The notes beneath the pieces are model-generated. The model saw nothing but the letters and a program-made list of their open reading frames with translations, searched no databases and had not been told where the DNA came from. Positions 34,830 through 43,552 of a DNA stretch of 64,000 bases are shown one piece after another (position 1 is the first letter of the stretch; each line of letters begins with the position of its first letter). The DNA comes from Terriglobia bacterium. GTDB taxonomy: Bacteria; Acidobacteriota; Terriglobia; JAIQFV01. The DNA is taken from NCBI GenBank assembly GCA_020073085.1, contig JAIQFV010000003.1, positions 124,001-188,000 of the forward strand. Direction: 5' to 3'. Made by a program: the position numbers and the translations under genes.

Positions 34830-35321
34830 GGTATAACCTCGAATCAACAAGACACATTGATGGAAGAAGGGGCGGCAGACCTCAACGCATGGAGTCCGGA
34901 GAAGAACCTCCGGAGCAAGACAGAAGCCTTCCTACCCCGCCTCGAATCATCCGGCTACCGAAGATTATTCCGGCTCCAGCCATCAGTCACATGATTCACG
35001 ATGCCAGATGATTATACCCTACATGGATGGAAAGTCTCTCGCCGGAACGACAAGAACATTCAGGAAAGAAATCTCAAAGGAACCCCCTAGGGAATCGCGA
35101 AGGGGCCTATGAAGGGCGGGCACGCATTGTTCTTATGCGAAGGTTTCCGTTTGTAGCGCTTCTTGATGGAAAATGTGAGTAGAATAGATCGTGATTGATC
35201 CCTGGGAACGAGAGGCAAGGACTGCTGGCGAGCTCTCTTACGAAAGAGGGTTCCATTGTTAATCGATGTAATCCGTGCGACTTTCTTTACGAGCCAATCC
35301 GCGTGAACAAGGAGCCATGTC
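34830..35321. other. Divergent intergenic region
   Basis: 492 bases between Mo-hydroxylase operon 2 and peptidase E, transcribed apart. Short open frames (for example minus 35087-35365) have no family resemblance. The peptidase E promoter and the Mo-operon promoter should both lie here but are not assignable by eye. Confidence 0.45.
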
Positions 35322-36035
35322 ATGAGCCTGACAGCGAACCGATTACTCTTAATCAGCAACTCCACTCTTTATGGCCGTGGGTATCTCGATCACGCCGAGG
35401 GAGAGATTCGCGATTTTCTCAGCGGGGTAAGAGGGGTGCTGTTTGTACCTTACGCCCTACACGATTGGGAGGTTTACACCTCGAAGGCGCGGCAACGGTT
35501 TGAGGCCATGGGATACACCTTGAATTCGATTCATGAATCGGCGAATCCTCAGACGGCAGTTGAAACGGCGGGGGCGCTATTCATCGGCGGAGGCAATACC
35601 TTTCGCCTTCTGGATAGGCTGTACCAGTTCAAGGTACTGGAATCCGTCCGGCGGAGGGTCGGCGCAGGGATGCCTTACCTTGGCGCGAGTGCGGGATCTA
35701 ATGTAGCGTGCCCGACCATTCGGACCACTAATGACATGCCGATCGTCGAACCCCCCTCCCTCAAGGCGCTGGGTTTGGTGGGTTTCCAAATTAATCCTCA
35801 CTTTTTGGATCCCGATCCGAACTCCCGCCACATGGGGGAAACCCGTGAAGAGAGAATCATCCAATTTCTGGAGGAGAACGAGACCCCGGTGGTGGGGCTG
35901 CGGGAGGGAGCCATGTTGCGGGTGGAACATGGAAACATTCAATTGAAAGGCTGCTCGGGGGCGCGCATCTTTAAGCGGGGATGTGAGCCGGTGGAATTAA
36001 TCCCCGTGGCCGATCTGAATGATTATGTGGCATAA
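35322..36035 (+). CDS. pepE: Dipeptidase E (peptidase S51)
   Basis: Cytosolic alpha-aspartyl dipeptidase that cleaves Asp-X dipeptides. The 237-aa product has the nucleophile elbow LGASAGSN with Ser124, His160 in QINPHFLDP and Asp138 in TNDMPIVEPP, the Ser-His-Asp/Glu set of the S51 family; GALFIGGGNTFRLL is also typical. Length equals the E. coli enzyme. AAGGAG lies upstream of the ATG. Single gene; role probably in peptide turnover. Confidence 0.93.
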   Translation: MSLTANRLLLISNSTLYGRGYLDHAEGEIRDFLSGVRGVLFVPYALHDWEVYTSKARQRFEAMGYTLNSIHESANPQTAVETAGALFIGGGNTFRLLDRLYQFKVLESVRRRVGAGMPYLGASAGSNVACPTIRTTNDMPIVEPPSLKALGLVGFQINPHFLDPDPNSRHMGETREERIIQFLEENETPVVGLREGAMLRVEHGNIQLKGCSGARIFKRGCEPVELIPVADLNDYVA

Positions 36036-36125
36036 GCACAACCCGGAGAATTTCCGGGGAAGCCCATATCCGCCCGACGGGGGTCGTGACAGACCCTGAT
36101 CTCAAATCGGGCTGATCGTCGGAAT

Positions 36126-38735
36126 TCAATGTGGGACGACCTGTAATGCCACCAGGGTCATGTCGTCATGCTGTTGGGCGCCGGCAGCAAAGGCCTCGGC
36201 ACCAGCCAGAATTCGCGCGACGATTTCGTGGGCCCTCAGTCCCTTGCAGCTTTGCGCGGTGTGGACGAGGGCGTCCTCGCCCCACTCCTCATCCTGCAGA
36301 TTCATACTTTCGGTAATGCCGTCGGTAAAGGCCACCAGCAGGTCGCCGGGTTCGAGCCTCAGAGCGCCCTGCTGAAAAGAAAAATGCTTCAATAACCCGA
36401 TCACGGGGCCACCCACTTCCAGCCGCTCGGGAGCCATCCCGATCTTGCCATGTCGGAAGAGCAGGGGAGGATTGTGTCCCGCGTTGACATAGCAAAGTTG
36501 TCGGGTGGCGGGAGCATATTCAGCGAGGAAAAACGTGACATACCGATTGGAGGCCGAAGCTTGGAAGATTAGTTTGTTAATTCGAGTGACAATGCCGCCC
36601 AGGTCTCCGGGGGAGGTCGTCGCCTGGCTCCGCAGGCAGGCCTGCAGATTTGCCATCATCAGGGCCGCCGAAATCCCTTTCCCTGAAACATCCCCAACCG
36701 CGATCGCCAGCCTGCCGTCGGGAAGATCGATGAAGTCGTAATAGTCGCCTCCGACACCCAGCGCCGGCCGGCAGATACCGTCATAGTCCAATCCCTCAAT
36801 GACCGGCAGCTCCTGGGGCAGCAAGCGCTCTTGAACCTCGCGCGCAATTTCAAGTTCGCGGTTCAGCCGCTCGCGCTGCGCAACCTCGTCGGCAATGGCT
36901 GCCGTCAGACGAGCGTTCTCCAGCGCCAGGGCAGTTTGCGAAGCCACCGAATTGAGGAGTCGCAAGTCGGTTCCGGAATAAGCCTCTTCTGACCTCTTCT
37001 GGCTCAGACTGATGAAACCCAGCAGCCGGTCTTTGACAAGGAGTGGCAACAGCAGCTCCGCCTGGAGTTGTCCCAGCCTCTGGCGTTCCTCTTCGCTCAC
37101 CTCGGGAGAGGTCTGAACCCAGCTATCGGGATCGGTCAGGTAGATGCGGGCGGGTTCCTTGCTTTCGCGCAAGCGCTCGACGGTTCCCCCACGAGGAAAT
37201 GTAACGTCCAGGGTGCCATCATACCCGAGCGCATAAGCGGGCCGGTAAGGTCCGAGGGCGTCGAGCAACACGGCAATGCGGGGCACATGCAAGGATTCGG
37301 CGATTCGGCTTGTCACGGTTTCCAGCAAAGGACGGGTCTCGACCATGGTTCGCACTTTTTCACTCAAGTCTGATAGAAGGAGCTCCGCATTGTAGGATTC
37401 GCGGAAGAATCGGCGGTCGATCCACGCCGCCACCCTTTGCATGACCCAGCGGAGACGCAAAATGATGACCATGCCCAGGGCAATGAGGGCAATGGTTTGA
37501 GGCAAGCGGGTTCGGTGAGACGCCACCACATAAGAAATAGTCACCACCAGCCCTGCAGCAAGCGCCCCTTGGAGAATCGTCACGCCACCGCGCGCCAGGG
37601 TGTATTGAACCCCCTGTCGGATTACGACCCGGACATCCATCGCTCTGTGGATCACGATGAGATAGGCCAGTGTCAAAGGGAAGAGGAACGTCATCAGCAG
37701 GCAGGGCAGCTCTATCCAGGGAGGAAAATCATCGAGGGCTCTGCCGGTCCGGCTGCCGACGATCAGCAGGGTGATCGTGGGCGCAAGCGCCAGGAAGATC
37801 CCGGTATATAACAGTCGTAGTCTCCGTTTAGCGTCCGCAGTGGGTTCGAGGAAATACTTGACAATGATCGCTCCGAAGAAGAGCACAATTGCAACCAGGG
37901 GGAGGATCGCAAAGAATCTGCTGAATTTCTGATAGTAAACCAAGAAGTGGGCGCCGAACAGATCATCCTGAAGCAATCCTTCAAACAGCACCACCTGCAT
38001 CACCGAGGAAATACCAAGAGGAACGAGAAGCAGCCATTTCAGCCAGGGGATGCGGCGCTCGAAGGCGAGATGTGACGGAAAATAAAGTCCCAGCAGGAAG
38101 AGCCAAATAAACCAACTTGCAGCAAGCCACAGATGATAGGCGAACGCCAGGTTGCTGATCAGCGTCCCATCCTGATTCTCGAGTCCCAGCGAAAATAGTT
38201 GACTGAAGCCGAGGAGCAACGCCAGCAAAAGCCACGCCAGCGGATCTCTCGGACGGGCCACACTCACCCAGAACCCCAGCACCACACAACAGAAGGGCAA
38301 CAACAAATGAAGAATGACAATAAAAAACCATTGATCTGACGCCGCCGCCTTTCTCGGGACAAAAGGAACGCGAATTGTTTCCTCAGATGGGTAGCCGCTT
38401 TTGTGACGCACCTTCACTGTGAAAAAATCCACGGGCTGCGCAAACTCAACCACCCGGATCAAATCCGATAGGCCTCGATAAGACTTTCCATTGAGGGCGA
38501 GAATCGTATCGCCCGCATGGACCCCCGCCTCCTCGGTCTCCTTGCTCACGGACTGGATGACTGGACTGCCCAGGTTGACGACGCCTGGATCGGTGACAGC
38601 CCAGGCGCGCCCATCAATGTAGTCCAGAACAAATTTCGCGTGGCGGAATTGATACCCAGCCGTGAGTAGAAACAAAAGCGCAAGAGTCACATATAGAAGT
38701 TTTGGGCGAGTGGTAGATTTTAAGATTTGCGACAA
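36126..38735 (-). CDS. PDZ-membrane-GAF-SpoIIE protein phosphatase
   Basis: A large signalling protein (about 870 aa). The N-terminus has one membrane helix (LYVTLALLFLLTAGY), then a PDZ-like domain (EEAGVHAGDTILALNGKSYR). About seven helices follow, then a GAF domain (SEKVRTMVETRPLLETVTSR to SVASQTALALENARL) and the PP2C-type SpoIIE domain: EIAREVQERLLPQELP, GGDYYDFIDLPDGRLAIAVG, DVSGKGISAALMMANLQA, FTDGITES and QHDDMT, with the metal-binding Asp residues intact. Phosphatases of this type usually act on anti-sigma antagonists. The start is uncertain: no ATG exists in the first part, and I chose TTG 38735, preceded by GGAGA. TTG 38807 is the upstream limit. Confidence 0.88.
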   Translation of the reverse strand: MSQILKSTTRPKLLYVTLALLFLLTAGYQFRHAKFVLDYIDGRAWAVTDPGVVNLGSPVIQSVSKETEEAGVHAGDTILALNGKSYRGLSDLIRVVEFAQPVDFFTVKVRHKSGYPSEETIRVPFVPRKAAASDQWFFIVILHLLLPFCCVVLGFWVSVARPRDPLAWLLLALLLGFSQLFSLGLENQDGTLISNLAFAYHLWLAASWFIWLFLLGLYFPSHLAFERRIPWLKWLLLVPLGISSVMQVVLFEGLLQDDLFGAHFLVYYQKFSRFFAILPLVAIVLFFGAIIVKYFLEPTADAKRRLRLLYTGIFLALAPTITLLIVGSRTGRALDDFPPWIELPCLLMTFLFPLTLAYLIVIHRAMDVRVVIRQGVQYTLARGGVTILQGALAAGLVVTISYVVASHRTRLPQTIALIALGMVIILRLRWVMQRVAAWIDRRFFRESYNAELLLSDLSEKVRTMVETRPLLETVTSRIAESLHVPRIAVLLDALGPYRPAYALGYDGTLDVTFPRGGTVERLRESKEPARIYLTDPDSWVQTSPEVSEEERQRLGQLQAELLLPLLVKDRLLGFISLSQKRSEEAYSGTDLRLLNSVASQTALALENARLTAAIADEVAQRERLNRELEIAREVQERLLPQELPVIEGLDYDGICRPALGVGGDYYDFIDLPDGRLAIAVGDVSGKGISAALMMANLQACLRSQATTSPGDLGGIVTRINKLIFQASASNRYVTFFLAEYAPATRQLCYVNAGHNPPLLFRHGKIGMAPERLEVGGPVIGLLKHFSFQQGALRLEPGDLLVAFTDGITESMNLQDEEWGEDALVHTAQSCKGLRAHEIVARILAGAEAFAAGAQQHDDMTLVALQVVPH

Positions 38736-39481
38736 TGGAAATCTCCATTTCAAAGGGAGCGTGTCTTGGATCAGCCGGGAAGAGAATATCCAACCGTGCG
38801 GATCCAAGCAACTACGGATTGGAAATGAAGCCTGGAGAATCCTCCTGGCTAAACAGACGCAGATTGCAAATTCAGAAAGTAAAGATCAAATCCTTTACTC
38901 CCTGTATTCGGGTTACCCGCTTGATCTACTGATCACCCGAATAACGAGGAAAGAAGGGAGTTTTTCCCCGTTTTCCATCTAGACTCCTCTGCCGAAAGTC
39001 GGCCCATAAGACGTCAATATTAAGTTTGGCTTTTTTTTACCATGAGTTAGGAACTTTGTTTGATTTGGGCGTACTGTTGCACATTGTCAGACATCAGGCG
39101 TATTGCAGGATTACGCAAAGGCCGTTGGCCAGGGAAGAATGAAGAGCCCGAATACCTCTCGGTAGGGCGGCTCCTTGCAGAACAGGTCTGGGAATTCTCA
39201 GACCTGAGAAAAGCGCAGTCAGGAGATGATGCCCTTGAGCGTCATGGCCAATGGCTTTTGCGGTTCACTAAGGTCATTGGAAAAGTAGTTTCACTGGACC
39301 GTTCTGAGAAATCAGGGCGGACTCGTTTAGCGTAAGAACGACCCAATTCTCGGCGCAGGTGCTCAATGCCATACCGGGAATGGTAATTTGTTCGCAACGG
39401 GGCACCAAGAAGTTCGGGGAAGCCTCCTCCTTCGGGGGTGCTTTTCATAAGAATAATTCAAAAGAGAAAGGAGCAAGACCC
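38736..39481. other. Long intergenic region
   Basis: About 750 bases upstream of both the phosphatase and the small secreted protein. Open frames (for example plus 38662-38982 and 39060-39335) lack ribosome sites and family resemblance. An A+T-rich stretch at 39020-39065 with a run of eight T could be a promoter or terminator zone; I cannot resolve it. Confidence 0.45.
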
Positions 39482-39808
39482 ATGATTAGAAAAAAGAGAA
39501 TGAGCTCATTGTTGGCGCTGGTGTTTGGAATGGTACTGGTTCTCAGTTCCTTTGTTTTAACCCAGGCGGGCCCATTGCCGGTTTCACAAATGCAGCAGAT
39601 GAATGCCGGTCAGGACAGCCAGCAGACGTGGACAGGAACCATCAAGAAGGACGACTCGGGAAAGTTGATCCTGGTCACAGGTGACGGGAAAATGTTCCAC
39701 CTGACTCCGGAGAATCAGGCCTCCAGTCTGGTTGATAAGTCGGTTAAAGTCACCGGTACCCTGAAAGGTGACGTCATCACAGTGAGTTCAATCGAACCAA
39801 TGGATTAA
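39482..39808 (+). CDS. Small exported protein, DUF5818-like
   Basis: A 108-aa exported protein with a signal peptide (SSLLALVFGMVLVLSSFVLT). The mature part is a compact beta-rich region, TWTGTIKKDDSGKLILVTGD then VKVTGTLKGDVITVSSIEPM. This 'GTI....KLiLv..DGK.y.L........GK.VKVTGTL.gd.I.V.sIe' layout is that of DUF5818-like proteins, which are common and of unknown role in Acidobacteriota. AAAGGAG precedes ATG 39482; the in-frame upstream extension to 39359 is not used. Confidence 0.75.
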   Translation: MIRKKRMSSLLALVFGMVLVLSSFVLTQAGPLPVSQMQQMNAGQDSQQTWTGTIKKDDSGKLILVTGDGKMFHLTPENQASSLVDKSVKVTGTLKGDVITVSSIEPMD

Positions 39809-39988
39809 GGCGACTGTTTGTTCAGACAGGCGCCGATGGTGGTTTATGAAATTGGTGAGAAGAGCGAGCTGTACAGGCGCATCGCTCCAATGACAGAAAA
39901 AAAGAGGCTACTCAAAGAGGGAGGTGTTTACCAAACAAGCGCTTGAATTGATCGGCTTGTTGTTCTGTCCGCGAGCCTTCTTAATTGA

Positions 39989-40408
39989 TTAATCTCGCGA
40001 GGCAGAGTAGAGGCGGCAGGTGGCGCTACCCCCATCTGCCGCCTGCTTCGCAGTGAGGGCACCTCCGCGGAGATTGAGACCAAACTCCGGGGTGATTCGC
40101 GAAGTGCCCACCGCCCCCACCATCATTCCAGTTTCGCGGCGGATGCGATCGGCAAATGGAACCTGAGAGCCGGGGCCAAACGGAATGCGCGCTGCCGGGG
40201 AACTGCCCCGCGAGGAGCAATCCACCAGGTCAACTCCCCGATCCTCGAGCTGATGAACCAGCACGACTGATTGCTCAATATCCCACCCACCTTCGATCCA
40301 GTCCGTGGCATAACCCTCCGGGCTCGAATACTGGCACATCGAGGAAACTGCAATGCGAGTCGGAAGAGTGAGGCCGCGCAATCGAAGCGGTTCAAAGAGA
40401 TGTGGCAT
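39989..40408 (-). pseudogene. Old-yellow-enzyme (YqjM-like) gene with a large internal deletion
   Basis: The frame opens as a normal NADH:flavin oxidoreductase, MPHLFEPLRLRGLTLPTRIA and VSSMCQYSSPEGYATDW. It then jumps straight to EQSVVLVHQLEDRGVDLVDC and VPFADRIRRETGMMVGAVGT, which belong near residue 240 of the roughly 340-residue family. About 190 codons of the barrel, including the substrate His pair, are missing. The C-terminus is also abnormal after GAVG. The frame stays open through the deletion. Such a product could not form a TIM barrel, so I call it a pseudogene. Confidence 0.75.
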
Positions 40409-40415
40409 GGATCGA

Positions 40416-40958
40416 TTACTTTTCAGTGGAAAATCCCTTTCTAATCCAATCCTCCCCGAAGTTGTTTGGGAGATGTAGAACCCGCAGGCGACTAAATTTC
40501 ATTTGTAGCAAGGCCTTGAATGCCGGACGGATGTTGGGGCAATCGGCCCAGGGACAGCAGCCACAATAAAGCACGATTAGACGGTTTCGCGGCAAATCTT
40601 GAACCTGCCTTCTTACCTCTTCGATGCCCCTCGGCGTTGACGCCTGGCCAATATGCTTTGACCCTGGAATGTGGCCATTTTTGAACAGCGTGGGGACTCC
40701 CACATGAAGAACCAGAGGCTTGTCCGGGCCCGACATCTGCTTCAATAAATCTTCAGGTGTGATGAGCTCGCCGGCCATCCACGGATCGCCGGGATGATCC
40801 GGGGACTTCTGAGGACTGAACCCCGGCTTTCCCGCGCCCGAGGCCGGTGGCAATAATCCACCCCCTCTGGCCGCAGTCAATGGGATGGACACCGTGACGG
40901 CAACAACTGCCAGTAAGCAAACAATACCCAGGGCTCTAGCGCAGTCGGCTTTACTCAC
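40416..40958 (-). CDS. Exported rhodanese-like protein with Cys-rich active site
   Basis: A 180-aa protein with a signal anchor (ALGIVCLLAVVAVTVSIPLT) and a Pro/Gly-rich linker. The rhodanese fold follows, running from MAGELITPEDLLKQMSGPDK through NGHIPGSKHIGQASTPRGIE. The active-site loop is LYCGCCPWADCPNIRPAF, with the catalytic Cys in CGCCPW; this extra-Cys form occurs in a subgroup of exported rhodaneses. Start is GTG 40958, behind the strong AAGGAGGAG; the longer frame starting at 41009 lacks such a site. Likely sulfur transfer or thiol redox outside the cytoplasm. It follows the deleted old-yellow-enzyme gene by 8 bp on the same strand. Confidence 0.82.
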   Translation of the reverse strand: MSKADCARALGIVCLLAVVAVTVSIPLTAARGGGLLPPASGAGKPGFSPQKSPDHPGDPWMAGELITPEDLLKQMSGPDKPLVLHVGVPTLFKNGHIPGSKHIGQASTPRGIEEVRRQVQDLPRNRLIVLYCGCCPWADCPNIRPAFKALLQMKFSRLRVLHLPNNFGEDWIRKGFSTEK

Positions 40959-41135
40959 GGGATGATCTCCTCCTTGACTCCCGTTCAAGGGAGTCCGGTC
41001 AATCGCCACGAACTCGTTGGGCGGACCACGGGAAGGATAAGGATAGCACTACCCACCGACTGGAGTACACACTGCATCTGTGAAACGTGTCCTTCCGCGT
41101 CGCCATGGCTGCACGGGAAAGTATAGTCATTCATG

Positions 41136-41174
41136 TTGACAATCAACAGGGCTGAGGGTATCCTTCCTGTTGAT
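41136..41174 (+). promoter_or_regulatory. padR promoter with inverted repeat
   Basis: A -35 TTGACA (41136-41141) and -10 TATCCT (41159-41164) at 17 bp. The inverted repeat ATCAACAGG (41142-41150) and CCTGTTGAT (41166-41174), spaced by 15 bp, flanks the -10. It is placed for autorepression by the PadR protein encoded from 41194. Confidence 0.6.
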
Positions 41175-41193
41175 AATCTAAAGGAGAAAGATC

Positions 41194-41538
41194 GTGGTTC
41201 CATTCAGGGCCGAAGTCCTGCAGGGGACGCTGGATCTGATGGTGTTGAAGATCCTGGAGGTCACGGGTCCGATGCACGGTTACGGGATCGCCCGCCGGCT
41301 TGAACAGATCTCCGAAAACACGCTTCAGATGAATCAGGGGACACTTTATCCGGCCCTTCTCCGCCTTCACAAGAGGGGCTGGATCACTTCAAAGTGGGGA
41401 ACGTCGGAGAACAATCGGCGCGCCCGGTATTACTCGCTGACGAACGGGGGACGCAAGCAGCTGGCTGCTGAAACCAGGAGCTGGGAGCGAAGGGCAGGCA
41501 TCATCGCCCGCCTGTTGCAAGGAGCAGAGGGGGTATGA
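41194..41538 (+). CDS. PadR-family transcriptional regulator
   Basis: A 114-aa PadR protein with FRAEVLQGTLDLMVLKILEV, YGIARRLEQISENTLQMNQG and TLYPALLRLHKRGWITSKWG (winged helix), then a short dimerisation helix (QLAAETRSWERRAGIIARLL). GTG start with AAAGGAG 9 bases upstream. In Acidobacteriota this subtype normally sits directly before an ADOP permease. Here a GNAT gene follows instead, and the ADOP of this window is 14 kb away and on the other strand. It probably represses itself and its usual target. Confidence 0.9.
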   Translation: MVPFRAEVLQGTLDLMVLKILEVTGPMHGYGIARRLEQISENTLQMNQGTLYPALLRLHKRGWITSKWGTSENNRRARYYSLTNGGRKQLAAETRSWERRAGIIARLLQGAEGV

Positions 41539-41714
41539 CGGCTTTCCATTGTGCTACCATGCCGGATGAGTGGAATGAAGAGCCATCAGCTTTTGGTGGA
41601 GAGCTTTCAGCTGTCAGCAAAAACAATCATTCCAGCGGCGGCGGTCTCTTGTTTGCTGGCTCCTGATCACCGATCCGATCTCCGTGGATCCAAGACAATG
41701 AGGAAGCCCAGACG

Positions 41715-42161
41715 ATGATCTCAATTCGCGTGTTCGACAATGAGGATTTGAGCGCGGTACAGAAGTTCTATTCGGAGATGGAGTATTCGGGAGGCCTGAA
41801 CCCATCGGATCGGCTTGTCATCGCCAAGGAGGAGAGCAGAATCATTGGCGTCCTGCGCGTCTGTGAAGAGCAGGGTCACCTGTTGCTCCGGGGAATGCGC
41901 GTTCGACCGGACCGGAGAGGGCAAGGCATAGGAGAGCTCATGCTTGCCGTGGCTGAAACAGTGATCGGACAGCGCACCTGTTATGGCTTGGCCTATCCGG
42001 ATCTGGTGGCATTCTATGGACGCATTGGCTTCATTCCCGTGAATCTCTCCCATGCCCCCGAATTCTTACAAGCCCGATGGGCGGGCTACCGCGAACGGGG
42101 TGTAGAAACGGTTCCAATCATGCGGTCGGTACCGCAAGAGAAGGAGTCGGATATTCAATAG
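41715..42161 (+). CDS. GNAT-family N-acetyltransferase
   Basis: A 148-aa acetyltransferase. Visible GNAT blocks are SRIIGVLRVCEEQGHLLLRG (strands 2-4) and RGMRVRPDRRGQGIGELMLA, the acetyl-CoA pyrophosphate loop R/Q-x-x-G-x-G/A. Strand 5 and the following helix are in CYGLAYPDLVAFYGRIGFIP. Substrate unknown. It lies between padR and a zone of decayed genes, without an operon partner. Confidence 0.85.
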   Translation: MISIRVFDNEDLSAVQKFYSEMEYSGGLNPSDRLVIAKEESRIIGVLRVCEEQGHLLLRGMRVRPDRRGQGIGELMLAVAETVIGQRTCYGLAYPDLVAFYGRIGFIPVNLSHAPEFLQARWAGYRERGVETVPIMRSVPQEKESDIQ

Positions 42162-42167
42162 ATCTTA

Positions 42168-42227
42168 TGCCGTGCGAACTCGATCACATTATCGTCTGGA
42201 CCGGAGTGGGAGCTCCGGGAGCACAGA
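42168..42227 (+). pseudogene. N-terminal remnant of a VOC-like protein
   Basis: Six bases after the GNAT stop, an ATG opens MPCELDHIIVWTGVGAPGAQ, which matches the start of VOC proteins (LDHIivw... first beta strand with its His). After about 20 codons the sequence loses resemblance to the family, so only the 5' end survives. The end coordinate is approximate. Confidence 0.45.
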
Positions 42228-42357
42228 CCACGCATGACAGCGGCCCTTCCGCGGAATTCTGTGAGTGGAGTGTGTTTCTTTGGCTCTATTGCAAAAGTTC
42301 AGCCTTCTCAGCGTGTTTCCTGTCACAATATTCCCTTGTTGTTTTTAGGACCAGCCA

Positions 42358-42560
42358 ATGGACAAACTCTTGGAGGAGGGTGTCGCTTAGTATGGAACCT
42401 GTTTCGTCGAAGACGTTGACCCATGGCATCGCGAATTCCTTGAACACGGCATCCACCTCGTGATTCCCCCGGAGAACACATCGTAGGGGATTCGCGAAAT
42501 GTGCGTTGTGGACCCGAACGGGAACAGGCTCCGATTCGGGACGGACCTCAAGAAAGTACC
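42358..42560 (+). pseudogene. C-terminal half of a VOC/glyoxalase gene with two in-frame stops
   Basis: One reading frame encodes FVEDVDPWHREFLEHGIHLV, then IPPENTS, a stop, then MCVVDPNGNRLRFGTDLK. This is the second half of a bleomycin-resistance/glyoxalase-fold protein. It is interrupted by TAG at 42388-42390 and TAG at 42484-42486, the second at the place where relatives have Tyr before 'G.RE'. Both stops are in the same frame as the motifs. Clear decay, with no intact copy of this subfamily nearby. Confidence 0.75.
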
Positions 42561-42631
42561 TTCCGAAGGCCTGGGGACTTCGGACATCGGAATCGTTGCG
42601 CGCAAGCCGGCGCTTCCCGGGAAAACATCTT

Positions 42632-43552
42632 GTGAATTCAATCGACGTAGCCACGCCAGCCATCTCCGCCCGCGGGATCACGAAACGCTACGGAAAATTG
42701 ACCGCGGTGAACAACCTCCAGCTGGAAGTCAAGCAAGGCGAGATCCTCGGATTTCTCGGTTTGAACGGGGCAGGGAAGACCACGACGATTCGCATCTTGC
42801 TGGACCTGCTCCGGCCGACGAGCGGCAAGGCATTCATCCTGGGACATGACTGCCAGGCGGACGGCCTCAAGGCGCGATCACTCGTCGGCTACCTTCCGGG
42901 AGAGATGGGCTTGTATTCCCACTTGACTGGGCGGGAGGTGTTGGATTTCCTTGCCGGACTCAATCAACAGATTGTCGATCGACAATACCAGGGCGAACTT
43001 CAAGACCGGTTAGAACTCCCGGAAGCCGACCTGCGACGGAAGTTGCGTGAATATAGTACTGGCATGAAGCGCAAGCTCGGGCTCATCCAGGCGTTTCAGG
43101 CTGATCCACCGCTCCTGATCCTGGACGAACCCACAGAGGGCCTCGATCCATTGATGCAGGATTCGTTCTATGAACTGCTGGCGGGCGTCCAGCATCGCGG
43201 TCGAACGATCTTCATGTCCTCGCACGTCCTCTCGGAGGTGGAGCACGTCTGTAATCGGATCGCCCTGCTTCGCAAAGGGGAACTGGTGCTTCTCTCGACG
43301 GTAGAAGATATCCGGGGGCTGGCCCCGCGCCGAGTGCGAGTGTTCTTTTCAGAGGAGGTCAAGCTCGAACAGGATTTGCCACCGGGCCACGAAGCCGTCG
43401 AAATCAATCCCCGCATGTGGAGCTTGCGCGTCGAGGGTCCGCTGGGCCCTCTCCTCAAGCGGCTTTCGGGACTTCCGGTGCGGGACATCGAATTTGAAGA
43501 ACGGCGTCTTGAAGACGTGCTCATCCCATACTATCGCGAAGGGGCGTCATGA
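42632..43552 (+). CDS. ABC transporter ATP-binding protein (ABC-2 exporter)
   Basis: Nucleotide-binding subunit, 306 aa. Walker A is GLNGAGKTT, with the Q-loop region in GYLPGEMGLYSHLTGREVLD, signature YSTGMKRKL (the NatA/CcmA-like form), Walker B LLILDEPTEGLD and switch His in MSSHVLSEVEH. A C-terminal regulatory extension of about 80 residues follows. I use GTG 42632 (SIDVATPAISARGITKRYGK follows); its ribosome site is weak, and the open frame extends back to 42506 through the decayed VOC gene. Overlaps the permease gene by 4 bp (ATGA). Export function, substrate unknown. Confidence 0.9.
   Translation: MNSIDVATPAISARGITKRYGKLTAVNNLQLEVKQGEILGFLGLNGAGKTTTIRILLDLLRPTSGKAFILGHDCQADGLKARSLVGYLPGEMGLYSHLTGREVLDFLAGLNQQIVDRQYQGELQDRLELPEADLRRKLREYSTGMKRKLGLIQAFQADPPLLILDEPTEGLDPLMQDSFYELLAGVQHRGRTIFMSSHVLSEVEHVCNRIALLRKGELVLLSTVEDIRGLAPRRVRVFFSEEVKLEQDLPPGHEAVEINPRMWSLRVEGPLGPLLKRLSGLPVRDIEFEERRLEDVLIPYYREGAS

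Noticed and set aside
42282-42295. GGCTCTATTGCAAA, similar to the terminal repeat of IS6-family insertion sequences
   Set aside because: Only one end with mismatches is visible, with no transposase or opposite end. It may be chance within decayed sequence; too weak to call a mobile element.
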